The notes beneath the pieces were generated by a model that was given only the letters and a program-made list of their open reading frames with translations, did not search any database and was not told the origin of the DNA. The translations under genes were made by a program, and so were the position numbers. Shown piece after piece: positions 43,593-52,190 of a DNA stretch of 64,000 nucleotides; position 1 is the first letter of the stretch; each line of letters starts with the position of its first letter. The DNA is taken from positions 3,038,001 through 3,102,000 of the forward strand of contig NZ_CP067019.1 in assembly GCF_016599715.1 (NCBI RefSeq), written 5' to 3'. The DNA is from Acinetobacter sp. CS-2. GTDB taxonomy: Bacteria; Pseudomonadota; Gammaproteobacteria; Pseudomonadales; Moraxellaceae.

Positions 43593-44855
43593 ATGTCTGA
43601 CTTTCAGCTATCTTTAAGCGAATACCTTGCAACAGTCCAGGAAGTTATACGTATAACTTTTGATGAGCCGGTATGGGTCAAAGCTGAAATCCGAAACCTC
43701 AGTATTAAAGGTGGTCACTATTATTTAGAGCTGGCTGAGAAAGATGAAAATACAGATAAGGTTATTGCCAGTTGTAAAGCAACGATCTGGAAATTTTCAG
43801 CAGCTAAGATGGTTTTAAAGTTTGAACGTGAAAGCGGCATCGAGCTATCAAAGGACCTAAATGTCCTTATCAAAGTTAAAGCTACTTTCAGCCCCCAGTA
43901 TGGCTTTTCAGTCAATGTAGAAGATATCGATTCAAGCTATACCTTAGGTGATATTGCACGGCGTTATCAGCAAATATTAGAACGCTTAACCACTGAAGGG
44001 TTGGTTGATAAAAATAAGTTACTCCCCACTCCTTTTGATATTCAAAATGTCCTGGTCATTGCACCTGAAAATGCAGCTGGTCTTGGTGACTTTAAAAAAG
44101 ATGCTGATGCCCTGGATCAGGCAGGTGTTTGCCATTTCGTTTATCACAACGCGACCTTTCAGGGAAATACAGCTGCAGTCTCAATTATCAATTCATTGGG
44201 CGATGGTTTACGCCAGTGGGCTAAAGCTTTCGATGCAGCTCCGGATCTGATCGTAATTATCCGCGGTGGTGGCGCCGTGAATGACCTGGCTTATTTGAAT
44301 GATTATGATTTGGCAGCACTACTCTGTAAGCGTTCAGTGCCTATCTGGGTCGGTATTGGCCATGAAAAGGACCGGACGATTCTGGATGAAGTCGCTCACC
44401 GCTCTTTTGATACCCCAAGTAAAGTGATTGGTGGTATTCGTAATTTGATTGTGGAGCGAACTCAGGAAGTATTGGAAGCACTACAGACCATTAAGCTCTT
44501 ATCTCAACACCAGATCACGGCGTATCAGAGCCAGAATGACCACTTAATCAAAGTGATCAAGACTCATGCCCAAAACCAGATTAATGAAGCCAACCGGTCT
44601 CTAGATTTAATGAAAGACACCACACGATATTTGGCTCATCAGCAAATTAAACTGGCCTCTACCCAAGTTGAATCTTTATTGCGAGAAACTCTACTGCAGA
44701 ATCCTCGAAATGTAATGGCCAAAGGTTACGGTATAGTCCGCAGCCAAGATAAAGCCATCCGATCCATTCACCAGGTATCAGATAATTCAATTCAAGTGGA
44801 ATTACAAGACGGCACCATTGAAGCAACAGTAACTCAGGTAAATCAAAATGACTGA
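43593..44855 (+). CDS. xseA: Exonuclease VII large subunit
   Basis: A 420-residue nuclease subunit. The N-terminal OB fold (EPVWVKAEIRNLSIKGGHYY) is followed by the catalytic domain with IIRGGGAVNDLAYLNDYDLA and VGIGHEKDRTILDEVAHRSF, and then a coiled-coil region that binds small subunits. Length and motifs are standard. With XseB it degrades single-stranded DNA from both ends. It overlaps the small-subunit gene by eight bases. It lies in the mobile element, near its right end. Confidence 0.9.
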   Translation: MSDFQLSLSEYLATVQEVIRITFDEPVWVKAEIRNLSIKGGHYYLELAEKDENTDKVIASCKATIWKFSAAKMVLKFERESGIELSKDLNVLIKVKATFSPQYGFSVNVEDIDSSYTLGDIARRYQQILERLTTEGLVDKNKLLPTPFDIQNVLVIAPENAAGLGDFKKDADALDQAGVCHFVYHNATFQGNTAAVSIINSLGDGLRQWAKAFDAAPDLIVIIRGGGAVNDLAYLNDYDLAALLCKRSVPIWVGIGHEKDRTILDEVAHRSFDTPSKVIGGIRNLIVERTQEVLEALQTIKLLSQHQITAYQSQNDHLIKVIKTHAQNQINEANRSLDLMKDTTRYLAHQQIKLASTQVESLLRETLLQNPRNVMAKGYGIVRSQDKAIRSIHQVSDNSIQVELQDGTIEATVTQVNQND

Positions 44856-45042
44856 ACAAGAATTAACGTTTAAAGAAGGTTATGAAATCTTAAAAAAGAA
44901 TGCTGAATTACTGGAGTCACAGGAAGAACCAGATATTGATAATTTGATGAAAATCGTTGAAGAATCTATGAGTGCATATAAAGCCTGTAAGTCACGCGTA
45001 GATGCTGTGCAACAGGCTTTGAATGATACTTTTAGGGAATAA
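44848..45042 (+). CDS. xseB: Exonuclease VII small subunit
   Basis: A 64-residue helical protein (begins MTEQELTFKEGYEILKKNAE) with the two-helix hairpin of XseB. It overlaps the end of xseA, as is usual when the large subunit precedes, and several copies would bind the coiled coil of XseA. Sequence identity to chromosomal XseB proteins looks low by eye; the call rests on size, helix pattern and position. Confidence 0.75.
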   Translation: MTEQELTFKEGYEILKKNAELLESQEEPDIDNLMKIVEESMSAYKACKSRVDAVQQALNDTFRE

Positions 45043-45063
45043 ATAATATATAGAGCGAAGCTT

Positions 45064-45291
45064 ATGAAAGTAAAAGACTTAATAGATAGATTATCAAAAT
45101 TAGATCCCCAATTAGATTTATATGTAGTTCATGATGATATTGACCATGGACCCAAAGTTTTTTATGTAGATGGGGTAGATACCCATCATGTTGAAACTAG
45201 CAGATCGGATGATGGATTGCATCAGGTTAAGTTTGTGACACCCTCAGAAGGTCGTAAAATGGCTTTCATAGATGTTGTTGATCAATTCTAA
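45064..45291 (+). CDS. Small hypothetical protein
   Basis: A 75-residue acidic protein (starts MKVKDLIDRLSKLDPQLDLY) of a kind common in phages: a short helix then a beta-rich part with VVHDDIDHGPKVFYV. No known catalytic motif. GAGCGAAG provides a ribosome site. It follows the ExoVII genes by 21 bp and is the last gene of element 2. Confidence 0.65.
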   Translation: MKVKDLIDRLSKLDPQLDLYVVHDDIDHGPKVFYVDGVDTHHVETSRSDDGLHQVKFVTPSEGRKMAFIDVVDQF

Positions 45292-45345
45292 TATCAGAGC
45301 GGAGAAAGAAGGATTTCGCAAAAGATTAATAGCATTTAAAATTTT

Positions 45346-45366
45346 GTTGGTATTTTTGTGGGTATA
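45346..45366. promoter_or_regulatory. Integrase arm-type sites, right end of element 2
   Basis: GTTGGTAT at 45346 and GTGGGTATA at 45358, 12 bp apart, match the arm repeats at the left end of element 2. Confidence 0.55.
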
Positions 45367-45426
45367 TTGAAAATATGTCTAGATAATAAACATTAATATT
45401 CAATAACTTAAATCAATTAGTTTATT

Positions 45427-45445
45427 CCCTCTTTCGCCAAATTCG
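45427..45445 (+). repeat. attR of element 2 (altered tRNA 3' end)
   Basis: CCCTCTTTC-GCCAAATTCG matches the tRNA-Ser 3' end and the seven bases after it (13649-13670) except for three missing bases (ACC). Sequence to the right resembles that right of the middle att copy. Confidence 0.65.
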
Positions 45446-45472
45446 AAAGAACTGCAATCCAAAGCAGTGATG

Positions 45473-45507
45473 AAAGGCTTAAACTATAATGGTTTAGGCC
45501 TTTTTTT
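45473..45507 (+). terminator. Terminator after the right att
   Basis: AAAGGCTTAAAC and GTTTAGGCCTTT pair over twelve positions with one wobble, followed by T residues. It is probably the original tRNA-Ser terminator. Confidence 0.65.
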
Positions 45508-45611
45508 ATCGTATACTATTCAGCAAAAATACCCAGCAGTTCTAAAACCATAAAAATAAACTGGGAAAAATCGTCAAGATTGAGGTTTTTATATTCTCTG
45601 CTTTTGAAACA

Positions 45612-45869
45612 TTATTTATCTTCAAAATATTTCTGGCATCCCTGAAAAAATTCCTCGTTGAAATTCATGGACGGATCATCTTTATCATCATCACATTGAT
45701 CTACAGATTTAAGATTGTCTTGTGCATAGCGATAGCCATAGTATTGCTCTGTCCCCTCCTCAAAGCCACCAAATTCCTGTTCCTTGTTGGACTGAAAATA
45801 CAGCAATGCAGCAATGGCGATAAACATAAGTACCACGACAGTACTGATCATTTTGGTCCATTTTGTCAT
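45612..45869 (-). CDS. Small membrane-anchored protein
   Basis: An 85-residue protein starting at ATG 45869 (MTKWTKMISTVV). One helix (residues about 7-25) is followed by an acidic periplasmic part with two Cys (DQCDDD, FQGCQKY). A longer frame upstream to 45977 has no supporting ribosome site. It lies in the small-gene cluster right of element 2. Function unknown. Confidence 0.55.
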   Translation of the reverse strand: MTKWTKMISTVVVLMFIAIAALLYFQSNKEQEFGGFEEGTEQYYGYRYAQDNLKSVDQCDDDKDDPSMNFNEEFFQGCQKYFEDK

Positions 45870-45998
45870 CTTATATATTTTCCTTGAGCCTATTGATAAA
45901 CAATCCTCATCAGAGCACTTTGCCAGAAAAAAGTTACTTATCCCTACCGATGAAATGATAAGAACGAAATGCCTCATTCAAGACCCACAGAAAATCCT

Positions 45999-46151
45999 TT
46001 ATTTTTGTTGTCTGATTGGATTTTCAGGCTGTTCGTCCGGATTTTTTTGCGGATTGGCTGTCCCGATATGCTGGTCGGGTTGGTCCGGTTGTGGGTTGGG
46101 TGGATTAGGGTGTTTCTGCTGATCTGGTTGTGAATTATCTTGTTCAGTCAT
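45999..46151 (-). CDS. 50-residue Pro/Gln/Asn-rich protein
   Basis: A frame from ATG 46151, preceded by AGGAT at a suitable distance, codes 50 residues rich in Pro, Gln, Asn and Asp (HPNPPNPQPDQPDQ). It is likely disordered, with no signal or helix. It lies 130 bp upstream of the membrane-anchored small protein on the same strand. Confidence 0.45.
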   Translation of the reverse strand: MTEQDNSQPDQQKHPNPPNPQPDQPDQHIGTANPQKNPDEQPENPIRQQK

Positions 46152-46217
46152 GGTTATCTATCCTGTGCATTACCATTAATCAGTTGCGCTACATCAGCAT
46201 TAATCTACGCCTTAAAT

Positions 46218-46358
46218 TTAATCTTCCAACTCCAGCCATGTTTCAATTTCCATCATTGTAAATGTAATATCTCTAGATGATTGATCTGCAACAACCGCGA
46301 TGAAATCAGCTTCACATTGATTACCAAAAGCCTGCAAAGTCCGATCTTTCATTAACAT
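46218..46358 (-). CDS. 46-residue acidic small protein
   Basis: From ATG 46358, with AGGTGAC directly upstream, a frame codes 46 residues (begins MLMKDRTLQAFGNQCEADF, ends TWLELED). It is short and acidic, one Cys, no helix for the membrane. The strong ribosome site supports it. Confidence 0.5.
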   Translation of the reverse strand: MLMKDRTLQAFGNQCEADFIAVVADQSSRDITFTMMEIETWLELED

Positions 46359-46535
46359 GTCACCTAAATGGCACAATTACTGCACGTTATTATTTCAAGC
46401 TCAGAAAGTAAAAAACCTGTTGAGATATGATCATATAAATGCAATATTTCCATGATAACAATCATATAACAGAGCCTTAAGTCGACCTGTAACAGCACAT
46501 TAAACACATAGAAAAACTGCTATTCGGGAGTAGAT

Positions 46536-46763
46536 ATGAATACCAGCAATAATTATGTCAAACAAATTAAGAATGCTAAACGTGGTGGTTATACTCCAAC
46601 GATTGCCAAGGATATGAATAAACATAAAATTCAAAAAGCCCTCCGACTGATCGAACAATGGCGCAAACTGGCCAGCGAACTTAACCCTCAAATGCAAATC
46701 GATATGGCTTTAACCCTGGAAGAATGTGCACAAGATCTGGACCAGATTTTAAGGAGTAAATAA
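46536..46763 (+). CDS. Small basic helical protein
   Basis: A 75-residue protein (begins MNTSNNYVKQIKNAKRGGY) with GGGAG before the start. The C-terminal half is helical (RLIEQWRKLASELNPQMQID, then EECAQDLDQILRSK). No family is recognised. It stands alone upstream of tRNA-Thr. Confidence 0.6.
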   Translation: MNTSNNYVKQIKNAKRGGYTPTIAKDMNKHKIQKALRLIEQWRKLASELNPQMQIDMALTLEECAQDLDQILRSK

Positions 46764-46902
46764 TCTTTTAAATTGAGAACCAATTATTCAATTGACGAGA
46801 TGACCGGGAAAAATTGAACAGATCAAGACCAAGTCATCTCTTTCAACCGCTCATTTTTTGGCTTGCGTTTTCAACAAAATTCGCTATTATTCTCTGCACG
46901 TT

Positions 46903-46978
<76 letters not shown>

Positions 46979-46988
46979 TTTTATACTT

Positions 46989-47016
46989 AGCCTCGCTTTT
47001 TAGTGAGGCTTTGTTG
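46989..47016 (+). terminator. tRNA-Thr terminator
   Basis: AGCCTC and GAGGCT pair around a loop, followed by TTGTTGTTTTT. Confidence 0.7.
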
Positions 47017-47057
47017 TTTTTGCACTTAGCTTTTAAAAATTAAAAATTGCACCATGC

Positions 47058-47891
47058 TCAGGCATTCTTTGTTGCACTAATCTGTACATAATTGACCAAC
47101 CCATCCTGATACAGCTGCTGACAAAGCTTTGCGGTCATGCGAATTTTAAAGGCATCCACACCTGTGCCCTGCTTTGGCGATTGCCGCAAATGTTGAAAGT
47201 AGTTTGCAAATCCGTATAAAACGGCTTTGGACAAATCACGAATTTCAATGTTGCTAAAATCATGCTGCTGCAAGGTCTGCTCTAATCCCGATGCGGTCAT
47301 CAAATACTCCAGATTCACATCTGCAGCCTTGAGTAGCCACTTGTATTTCTGCTTTTGTAATGCATTTAAATTCAACCATTGCCCGGACAAGATTAAATAA
47401 TGAAAACCCAGTCGTCCTTTTGAATTTAAAACACTGTCCACTGAATCGAGAAATGAATTTAAATTGGAATGGTAAGCAGCATCAATGCACAGCACCACAT
47501 CAAAGCGCTGTTGAAAAGGAATCTGTTTGAAATTTAAAAAGGATTGCGGGTAAATGGCCGTAATGTGCGGAAAATGTTTTTGAATTTGCATGACACAACT
47601 GGCTTGCAGTTCCACGGCTTCAATATGCTTAACCCGATAGTGCTGTTGCCAGTACAGTAAACTTGCCCCCTGCCCGCAGCCTAGGTCCAGCAGTCGATCT
47701 TTGGCATTTAAAGATACAGCTTGCGCCAATTGATCTGCCAACTGACGGCAAGCTTCTGGATAGGATGACGTTGCATCATCCCAATAGCCCAGATTGCTCC
47801 AGGCGAGTACGGCATCATCTCCTAACTGTTTCGCATTGATTGCGTATTTATGTTGAGGAAGTTTCTGCCGAATCGCTTGAAGCCATTTCAT
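47058..47891 (-). CDS. SAM-dependent class I methyltransferase
   Basis: A 277-residue enzyme with the Rossmann SAM site LLDLGCGQGAS near residue 69 and the acidic motif II region EAVELQASC. The segment VVLCIDAAYHSN fits motif post-II. It begins three bases after the stop of the FAD oxidoreductase gene, so the two form an operon. Similar pairs act on lipids (cyclopropane or methyl-branched fatty acids) in other bacteria; that role is inference here. Confidence 0.8.
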   Translation of the reverse strand: MKWLQAIRQKLPQHKYAINAKQLGDDAVLAWSNLGYWDDATSSYPEACRQLADQLAQAVSLNAKDRLLDLGCGQGASLLYWQQHYRVKHIEAVELQASCVMQIQKHFPHITAIYPQSFLNFKQIPFQQRFDVVLCIDAAYHSNLNSFLDSVDSVLNSKGRLGFHYLILSGQWLNLNALQKQKYKWLLKAADVNLEYLMTASGLEQTLQQHDFSNIEIRDLSKAVLYGFANYFQHLRQSPKQGTGVDAFKIRMTAKLCQQLYQDGLVNYVQISATKNA

Positions 47892-47894
47892 ATC

Positions 47895-49193
47895 TTAGTA
47901 GCCGAGTTGTGGAGCAACCTCAACTTTAGGTTTTAATCCGGCAAACGGCAATGGTGCACCTAAAATCTCTGCAATATGCATGGCTGAAGTTACGGCAGAT
48001 TCCAGTACAGGCAATCCATCACAAGACCATGAACCGCAATAGAACACTTTGCGGTTTAAATCATGATGACGGGCTTGCAGTTCTTTATTTAAAGCTACTG
48101 TTTGTGAATCTACTACAGCACGGGTTAAGCTCACTGAGGAGATGATTTTTTTCGGATCAATCTCTGTCACCGGCTGCCAGGTTTGGAATACTGGCGATTT
48201 ACCGACCAAGGTTGGCTCAACCGAATTCAGCCAGACGGTAAATTGCTGACGGGTAAATTTACGGTCCATCATGTAGCTGAGTACGGCCCAATCTTTGCGT
48301 TTTGGTGGCATTACCGATTGATCGGTATGAATCACCAGCTGGCCCTGCTCAAATTTAAATTTCTTTAACAGCGCAATATCATCAGCGAATTGTTGGTTAT
48401 CCAGGAATGTTTCAATTTTATTGGTCGGTGTGGCGACAATCACACGATCAAACAGCTGCTGTTCGCCTTGCTCATTTTCAATCAATACCCTTTCTTGTTG
48501 CTGTTGAATATGGGTAATGGCAGAACCGCCACGAATTTCAATGCCTTCAATCAGCTTGTCGACCAGGGCTGGTGTACCGCCCTGCAGACGCAGCAAGGCA
48601 TCGCCATCGGTCAATTGACGCAAGAAAACCAGCAAGGGTTTGGCAGGCCATTCGCCAATGGTTTTCGGGTTACAAGTACAAATGGTATACAGCACCGGCA
48701 TTACGGCACCATGCCAGAACACTTCTTCGATATCATTATGATTAATGAATTCAGCCAAGGTGATGTCCTGGTGCTTCGATCTGAAGAATTTCGCAATCGC
48801 CGTCTTCAACTGCAGCATGCCTTTCACCATGCGCCAGCCATATTGCTGAATGCCTTTACGGTTATTAATAATCGGAAAATTACCAATACGGCTGCGTGAG
48901 GTGGTCAGCCAGGTTTCGGTGCGATCTTCAAATAACCAGCTGCATGCCATATAGGTACGTACAGGAAAGGTCTGGATACCCAGATAGGCCGCCAGACTGA
49001 GGGTGTTTTTCCACAAATGCGGGTTCATGACACGCAGGGGGGCATCAATCAGGCCGCCCTCGAATTCAATGCTATGGCTATCCATACCACGACCTGCCAA
49101 GGCTTCAAAAATAGTAACGCTATGTCCTGCATCTTTAAGAATTCTTGCGGTAGCTAGCCCAGCCATGCCACTGCCAATAACTGCAATATCCAA
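47895..49193 (-). CDS. FAD-dependent oxidoreductase (amine oxidase-like)
   Basis: A 432-residue flavoprotein. The N-terminal MDIAVIGSGMAGLATARIL holds the GxGxxG motif, followed by EALAGRGMDSHSIEFEG, a pattern of the phytoene-desaturase/amine-oxidase group. The end CGSWSCDGLPVLESAVTSA contacts the flavin. It is the first gene of a two-gene operon with the methyltransferase. Proteins of this kind often sit with cyclopropane-fatty-acid-type genes. The substrate is unknown. Confidence 0.8.
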   Translation of the reverse strand: MDIAVIGSGMAGLATARILKDAGHSVTIFEALAGRGMDSHSIEFEGGLIDAPLRVMNPHLWKNTLSLAAYLGIQTFPVRTYMACSWLFEDRTETWLTTSRSRIGNFPIINNRKGIQQYGWRMVKGMLQLKTAIAKFFRSKHQDITLAEFINHNDIEEVFWHGAVMPVLYTICTCNPKTIGEWPAKPLLVFLRQLTDGDALLRLQGGTPALVDKLIEGIEIRGGSAITHIQQQQERVLIENEQGEQQLFDRVIVATPTNKIETFLDNQQFADDIALLKKFKFEQGQLVIHTDQSVMPPKRKDWAVLSYMMDRKFTRQQFTVWLNSVEPTLVGKSPVFQTWQPVTEIDPKKIISSVSLTRAVVDSQTVALNKELQARHHDLNRKVFYCGSWSCDGLPVLESAVTSAMHIAEILGAPLPFAGLKPKVEVAPQLGY

Positions 49194-49559
49194 AATTATT
49201 ATCCGTCAGTTACACATAAGATTATTGAAATTATGAACCAAGCCAGCTTAAAAGGCGGTATTAAAATATTCCAGAATGTATGTTTTTAACAAAACTCATC
49301 ATGATGCACATAAAGTCAAAAATTACATTTATTTATATAGAAAAAACCTTGAAATAAATTTAATAAATTATTTTATTTTTAAAGCATAAAAAACAAAAAA
49401 CCTTTAAAAAAAGTAATATATATTAACCATTTTTTTAACTAACGTTTTACAAAACCCTTCAATATTATTATGATAGAAAAAGTTAAAACCTGATAACTCC
49501 ATCACGTTTTCATCAGCCACAACTATACAAATATACCGACAACAAAAAATTCAGTTCGC
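49194..49559. other. AT-rich intergenic region
   Basis: No gene is seen. The segment holds the promoter region of the oxidoreductase operon on its left side. It is strongly AT-rich between 49310 and 49450. Confidence 0.4.
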
Positions 49560-49587
49560 AAAAAAGCCCCTCAATTTTTAGGGGCTG
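49560..49587 (-). terminator. Pirin gene terminator
   Basis: AGCCCCT and AGGGGCT pair around an eight-base loop, with A6 on the left giving a U-run on the minus strand. Confidence 0.8.
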
Positions 49588-49619
49588 TTTCTTTTTGAAT
49601 CAATCCAGTGAATACCGAC

Positions 49620-50495
49620 TTAATCTGTAACCGGAATTTCACCAAACTTACCGCTATTAAAATCATTAAATGCTTGAATAATTTCATCTTTGCTATTCAT
49701 CACAAAGGGTCCATAGCCTTGAATTGGCTCATTGAGCGGTTGGCCAGTCAGTAGCAGGAATTTGCTGTCTTGCAGTGCCTCAAGTCGAATATCAATTTCG
49801 CCATCTTGAGCAAACATCACAATCGAGCTGTCCTGTACCTGCTGCGTTCCATTCAGCTGCATTTCACCCGACAGCAACACCAGCAGCACATTATGATCGA
49901 CAGGTACATGCAGATGCTGAATCTGCTCGGCTTTTAATTCACCATCCCAGACATTGACCGGACTATGGGTTGAAGCAGGACCTGTATGCCCGGCATAGTT
50001 TCCGGCGATCACCCGGATATACCCTGCATTCTGTTCAAACTTAATGACTGGAATGTCTTTTGCTGTAATGGCCTGATATTTCGGTGCGGTCATTTTGTCT
50101 GCTGCAGGCAGGTTGACCCAAAGCTGCACCATTTCAAACAGGCCACCCTTTTGGGCAAATTCGGCTGAATGAAATTCTTCATGTACCAGACCTGCTCCTG
50201 CCGTCATCCATTGCACATCACCGCTTTGAATGGTTCCACCACCACCTGCCGAGTCTTTATGTGTCACTTCACCCTGATAGGCGATGGTCACGGTTTCAAA
50301 GCCGCGATGTGGATGTGAGCCGACCCCATGCTGCTGCGTCGTTGGGCTAAAATGGTAGGGTGCTGCATAATCCAAAAGTAAAAATGGACTGATTGCCTGC
50401 CCTAGGCGATCATAGGAAAACAGGTTTTTTACTGGAAAACCGTCACCCACCCAATGCATGTTCTGGTTGCGGTAAACGCCAATTATTTTTTTCAT
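49620..50495 (-). CDS. Pirin-family bicupin
   Basis: A 291-residue two-cupin protein. The N-terminal cupin has the metal-binding set HPHRGFETVT, the following HKDS region and a Glu/His further on (GAGLVHEE). The family includes YhhW-type quercetin dioxygenases and redox sensors. The C-terminal cupin lacks clear metal ligands, as usual. It is monocistronic with its own terminator. The in vivo role is not known. Confidence 0.88.
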   Translation of the reverse strand: MKKIIGVYRNQNMHWVGDGFPVKNLFSYDRLGQAISPFLLLDYAAPYHFSPTTQQHGVGSHPHRGFETVTIAYQGEVTHKDSAGGGGTIQSGDVQWMTAGAGLVHEEFHSAEFAQKGGLFEMVQLWVNLPAADKMTAPKYQAITAKDIPVIKFEQNAGYIRVIAGNYAGHTGPASTHSPVNVWDGELKAEQIQHLHVPVDHNVLLVLLSGEMQLNGTQQVQDSSIVMFAQDGEIDIRLEALQDSKFLLLTGQPLNEPIQGYGPFVMNSKDEIIQAFNDFNSGKFGEIPVTD

Positions 50496-50707
50496 TTCAA
50501 ACTCCTATCTCTAGGAAACAATATGCACTTATCTTAGATTTTTTAAAGATTCCAGCCTAGCCACAGCGCAATATACAGCGTCGCAAGAATGGAATAATGG
50601 ATTTTTTCCCCTCAAATTTAATACAAAAAATTATTTCATTCAGATCAATATCATCATTGTCATATAGTCAGAATGATCTATCTTGCTCTTTTACCCAGAA
50701 CCTGCAT

Positions 50708-50742
50708 AAAAAAATCCAGAATCGAAGTCCTGGATTTTTTTA
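50708..50742 (-). terminator. ahpC terminator
   Basis: AAAAATCCAG and CTGGATTTTT pair around a loop right after the ahpC stop; the A-run on the left gives the U-run. Confidence 0.75.
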
Positions 50743-50763
50743 AGAGAGTATTTTAACTTAAGA

Positions 50764-51327
50764 TTAGATTTTACCGATCAGGTCGATTGAAGGTGCAAGG
50801 GTTGCATCGCCTTCTTTCCATTTTGCCGGGCAAACTTCACCGGGGTGAGCATGGACATATTGTGCAGCCTTGACCTTACGTAAAAGTTCTTGCGCATCAC
50901 GGCCAATACCACCAGCATTGATTTCGATAATCTGGATTTTGCCTTCCGGATCAATGATGAAAGTCCCACGGTCTGCCAGGCCTTCCGCTTCAATTAACAC
51001 TTCGAAGTTTTTCGCCAAGGTCCAGGTTGGGTCACCCAGCATGGTGTACTGGATTTTCTTGATCTCATCAGAAGAATCGTGCCAGGCTTTGTGAGTGAAA
51101 TGGGTATCTGTCGATACTGAATAAATTTCTACGCCCATTTTCTGGAATTCAGCATAGTTATCTGCCAAATCACCGAGTTCTGTTGGACAAACGAAAGTGA
51201 AATCTGCAGGATAGAAAAATACTACTGACCATTTTCCGATCATGTCCTGTTCAGACACTTCAATGAATTCACCATTTTTATATGCTGTTGCATTGAATGG
51301 CTTCACTTCAGTATTAATTAAACTCAT
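50764..51327 (-). CDS. ahpC: Alkyl hydroperoxide reductase, peroxiredoxin subunit
   Basis: A 187-residue typical 2-Cys peroxiredoxin. The peroxidatic Cys47 is in FTFVCPTE and the resolving Cys166 in GEVCPAKW. It reduces organic peroxides and H2O2 in the cytoplasm using AhpF or thioredoxin. No ahpF gene is next to it in the window. No OxyR site was identified by eye. A terminator follows. Confidence 0.95.
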   Translation of the reverse strand: MSLINTEVKPFNATAYKNGEFIEVSEQDMIGKWSVVFFYPADFTFVCPTELGDLADNYAEFQKMGVEIYSVSTDTHFTHKAWHDSSDEIKKIQYTMLGDPTWTLAKNFEVLIEAEGLADRGTFIIDPEGKIQIIEINAGGIGRDAQELLRKVKAAQYVHAHPGEVCPAKWKEGDATLAPSIDLIGKI

Positions 51328-51484
51328 GAGATATTCCTCTAGCTCGTTTTCGGGATTGCTTATTTGGTGAAGCTAGAATAAGAAAGATTCTAAAATAGGT
51401 AAAACCGTACTTTTTTATAAAAATTATCGGATTTTTAGATTTATAATTTCTATCCTGTTTTTAAAGTGGATTGTTTTAGCCGAT

Positions 51485-51513
51485 AAAAAACCCTTTGCTG
51501 TTACAAAGGGTTT
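51485..51513 (-). terminator. ssb terminator
   Basis: AAACCCTTTG and CAAAGGGTTT pair around a short loop; A-run on the left. Confidence 0.75.
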
Positions 51514-51542
51514 GGATGATGACTTGCCGTTCTAATTACAAC

Positions 51543-52139
51543 TTAAAACGGTAAATCATCATCTAAATCTGCCGGTGCAGCTGCTGCTGGTACAGGCTGT
51601 TGTTTTGGTGCAAAACCACCCGGGTTGTTATTGCCATAACTATTGCCCTGATTGTTCTGGTTGTTGTTATAACCACCCTGATTGCCATAACCGCCTTGGT
51701 TGTTATTATTGTTATTATTGTTGTTATAGCCGCCTTGATTATTGTTGAAACGTGGCTGGTTATAACCCGAGTTATCGCCACTCGCAGCTTGTTCACCTTG
51801 CTGACGGTTACTGTCCAGCATTTGCATCTGTTCACCACGAATTTCTGTGGTGTAGCGTTCCTGACCACTTTGGTCTGTCCACTGACGCGTACGCAGTGAA
51901 CCTTCAATATAAACTTTTGAACCCTTACGTAGATATTGCTGTGCAATTTCACCTAAGCGGTTATGCAACACAATACGATGCCATTCGGTTTGCTCTTTAC
52001 GCTCACCGGTATTTTTATCAGTCCACGAATCGCTGGTTGCAATCGAGAACTGAGTCAGAGACCCACCATTTGGAAAAGTTTTGGTTTCAGGATCTTTACC
52101 TAAAGTTCCAACTAAAATAACTTTATTAACACCACGCAT
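51543..52139 (-). CDS. ssb: Single-stranded DNA-binding protein
   Basis: A 198-residue SSB. The OB fold spans residues 4-108 ([17 protein letters not shown], then [16 protein letters not shown]). A long Asn/Gly/Gln-rich linker follows (repeated NNNQGGYNN). The acidic tip DDDLPF that recruits partner proteins is intact. The repetitive AAC/AAT codons make the linker prone to slippage. It lies 52 bp downstream of the MFS transporter gene on the same strand, a neighbourhood usual in Acinetobacter. Confidence 0.95.
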   Translation of the reverse strand: MRGVNKVILVGTLGKDPETKTFPNGGSLTQFSIATSDSWTDKNTGERKEQTEWHRIVLHNRLGEIAQQYLRKGSKVYIEGSLRTRQWTDQSGQERYTTEIRGEQMQMLDSNRQQGEQAASGDNSGYNQPRFNNNQGGYNNNNNNNNNQGGYGNQGGYNNNQNNQGNSYGNNNPGGFAPKQQPVPAAAAPADLDDDLPF

Positions 52140-52190
52140 CAGACGTACACTTCCTATTCATTTCTATATTTTACTTTATAAGAGTTATGC

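Larger units (their letters stand above)
45292..45611. other. Right end of element 2 and junction
   Basis: No gene is seen in 320 bases. It contains arm sites (45346-45366), the altered att copy (45427-45445) and a terminator copy (45473-45507). Confidence 0.6.

Noticed and set aside
45446..46902. A third tandem element right of 45445
   Set aside because: The att-like copy and terminator repeat suggested it, but there is no integrase, no further att copy and no arm repeats; the hairpin is more simply the original tRNA terminator.
51600..51952. Frames opposite and alongside the ssb linker
   Set aside because: They follow from repeated Asn/Gly codons of the ssb linker and show no independent features.
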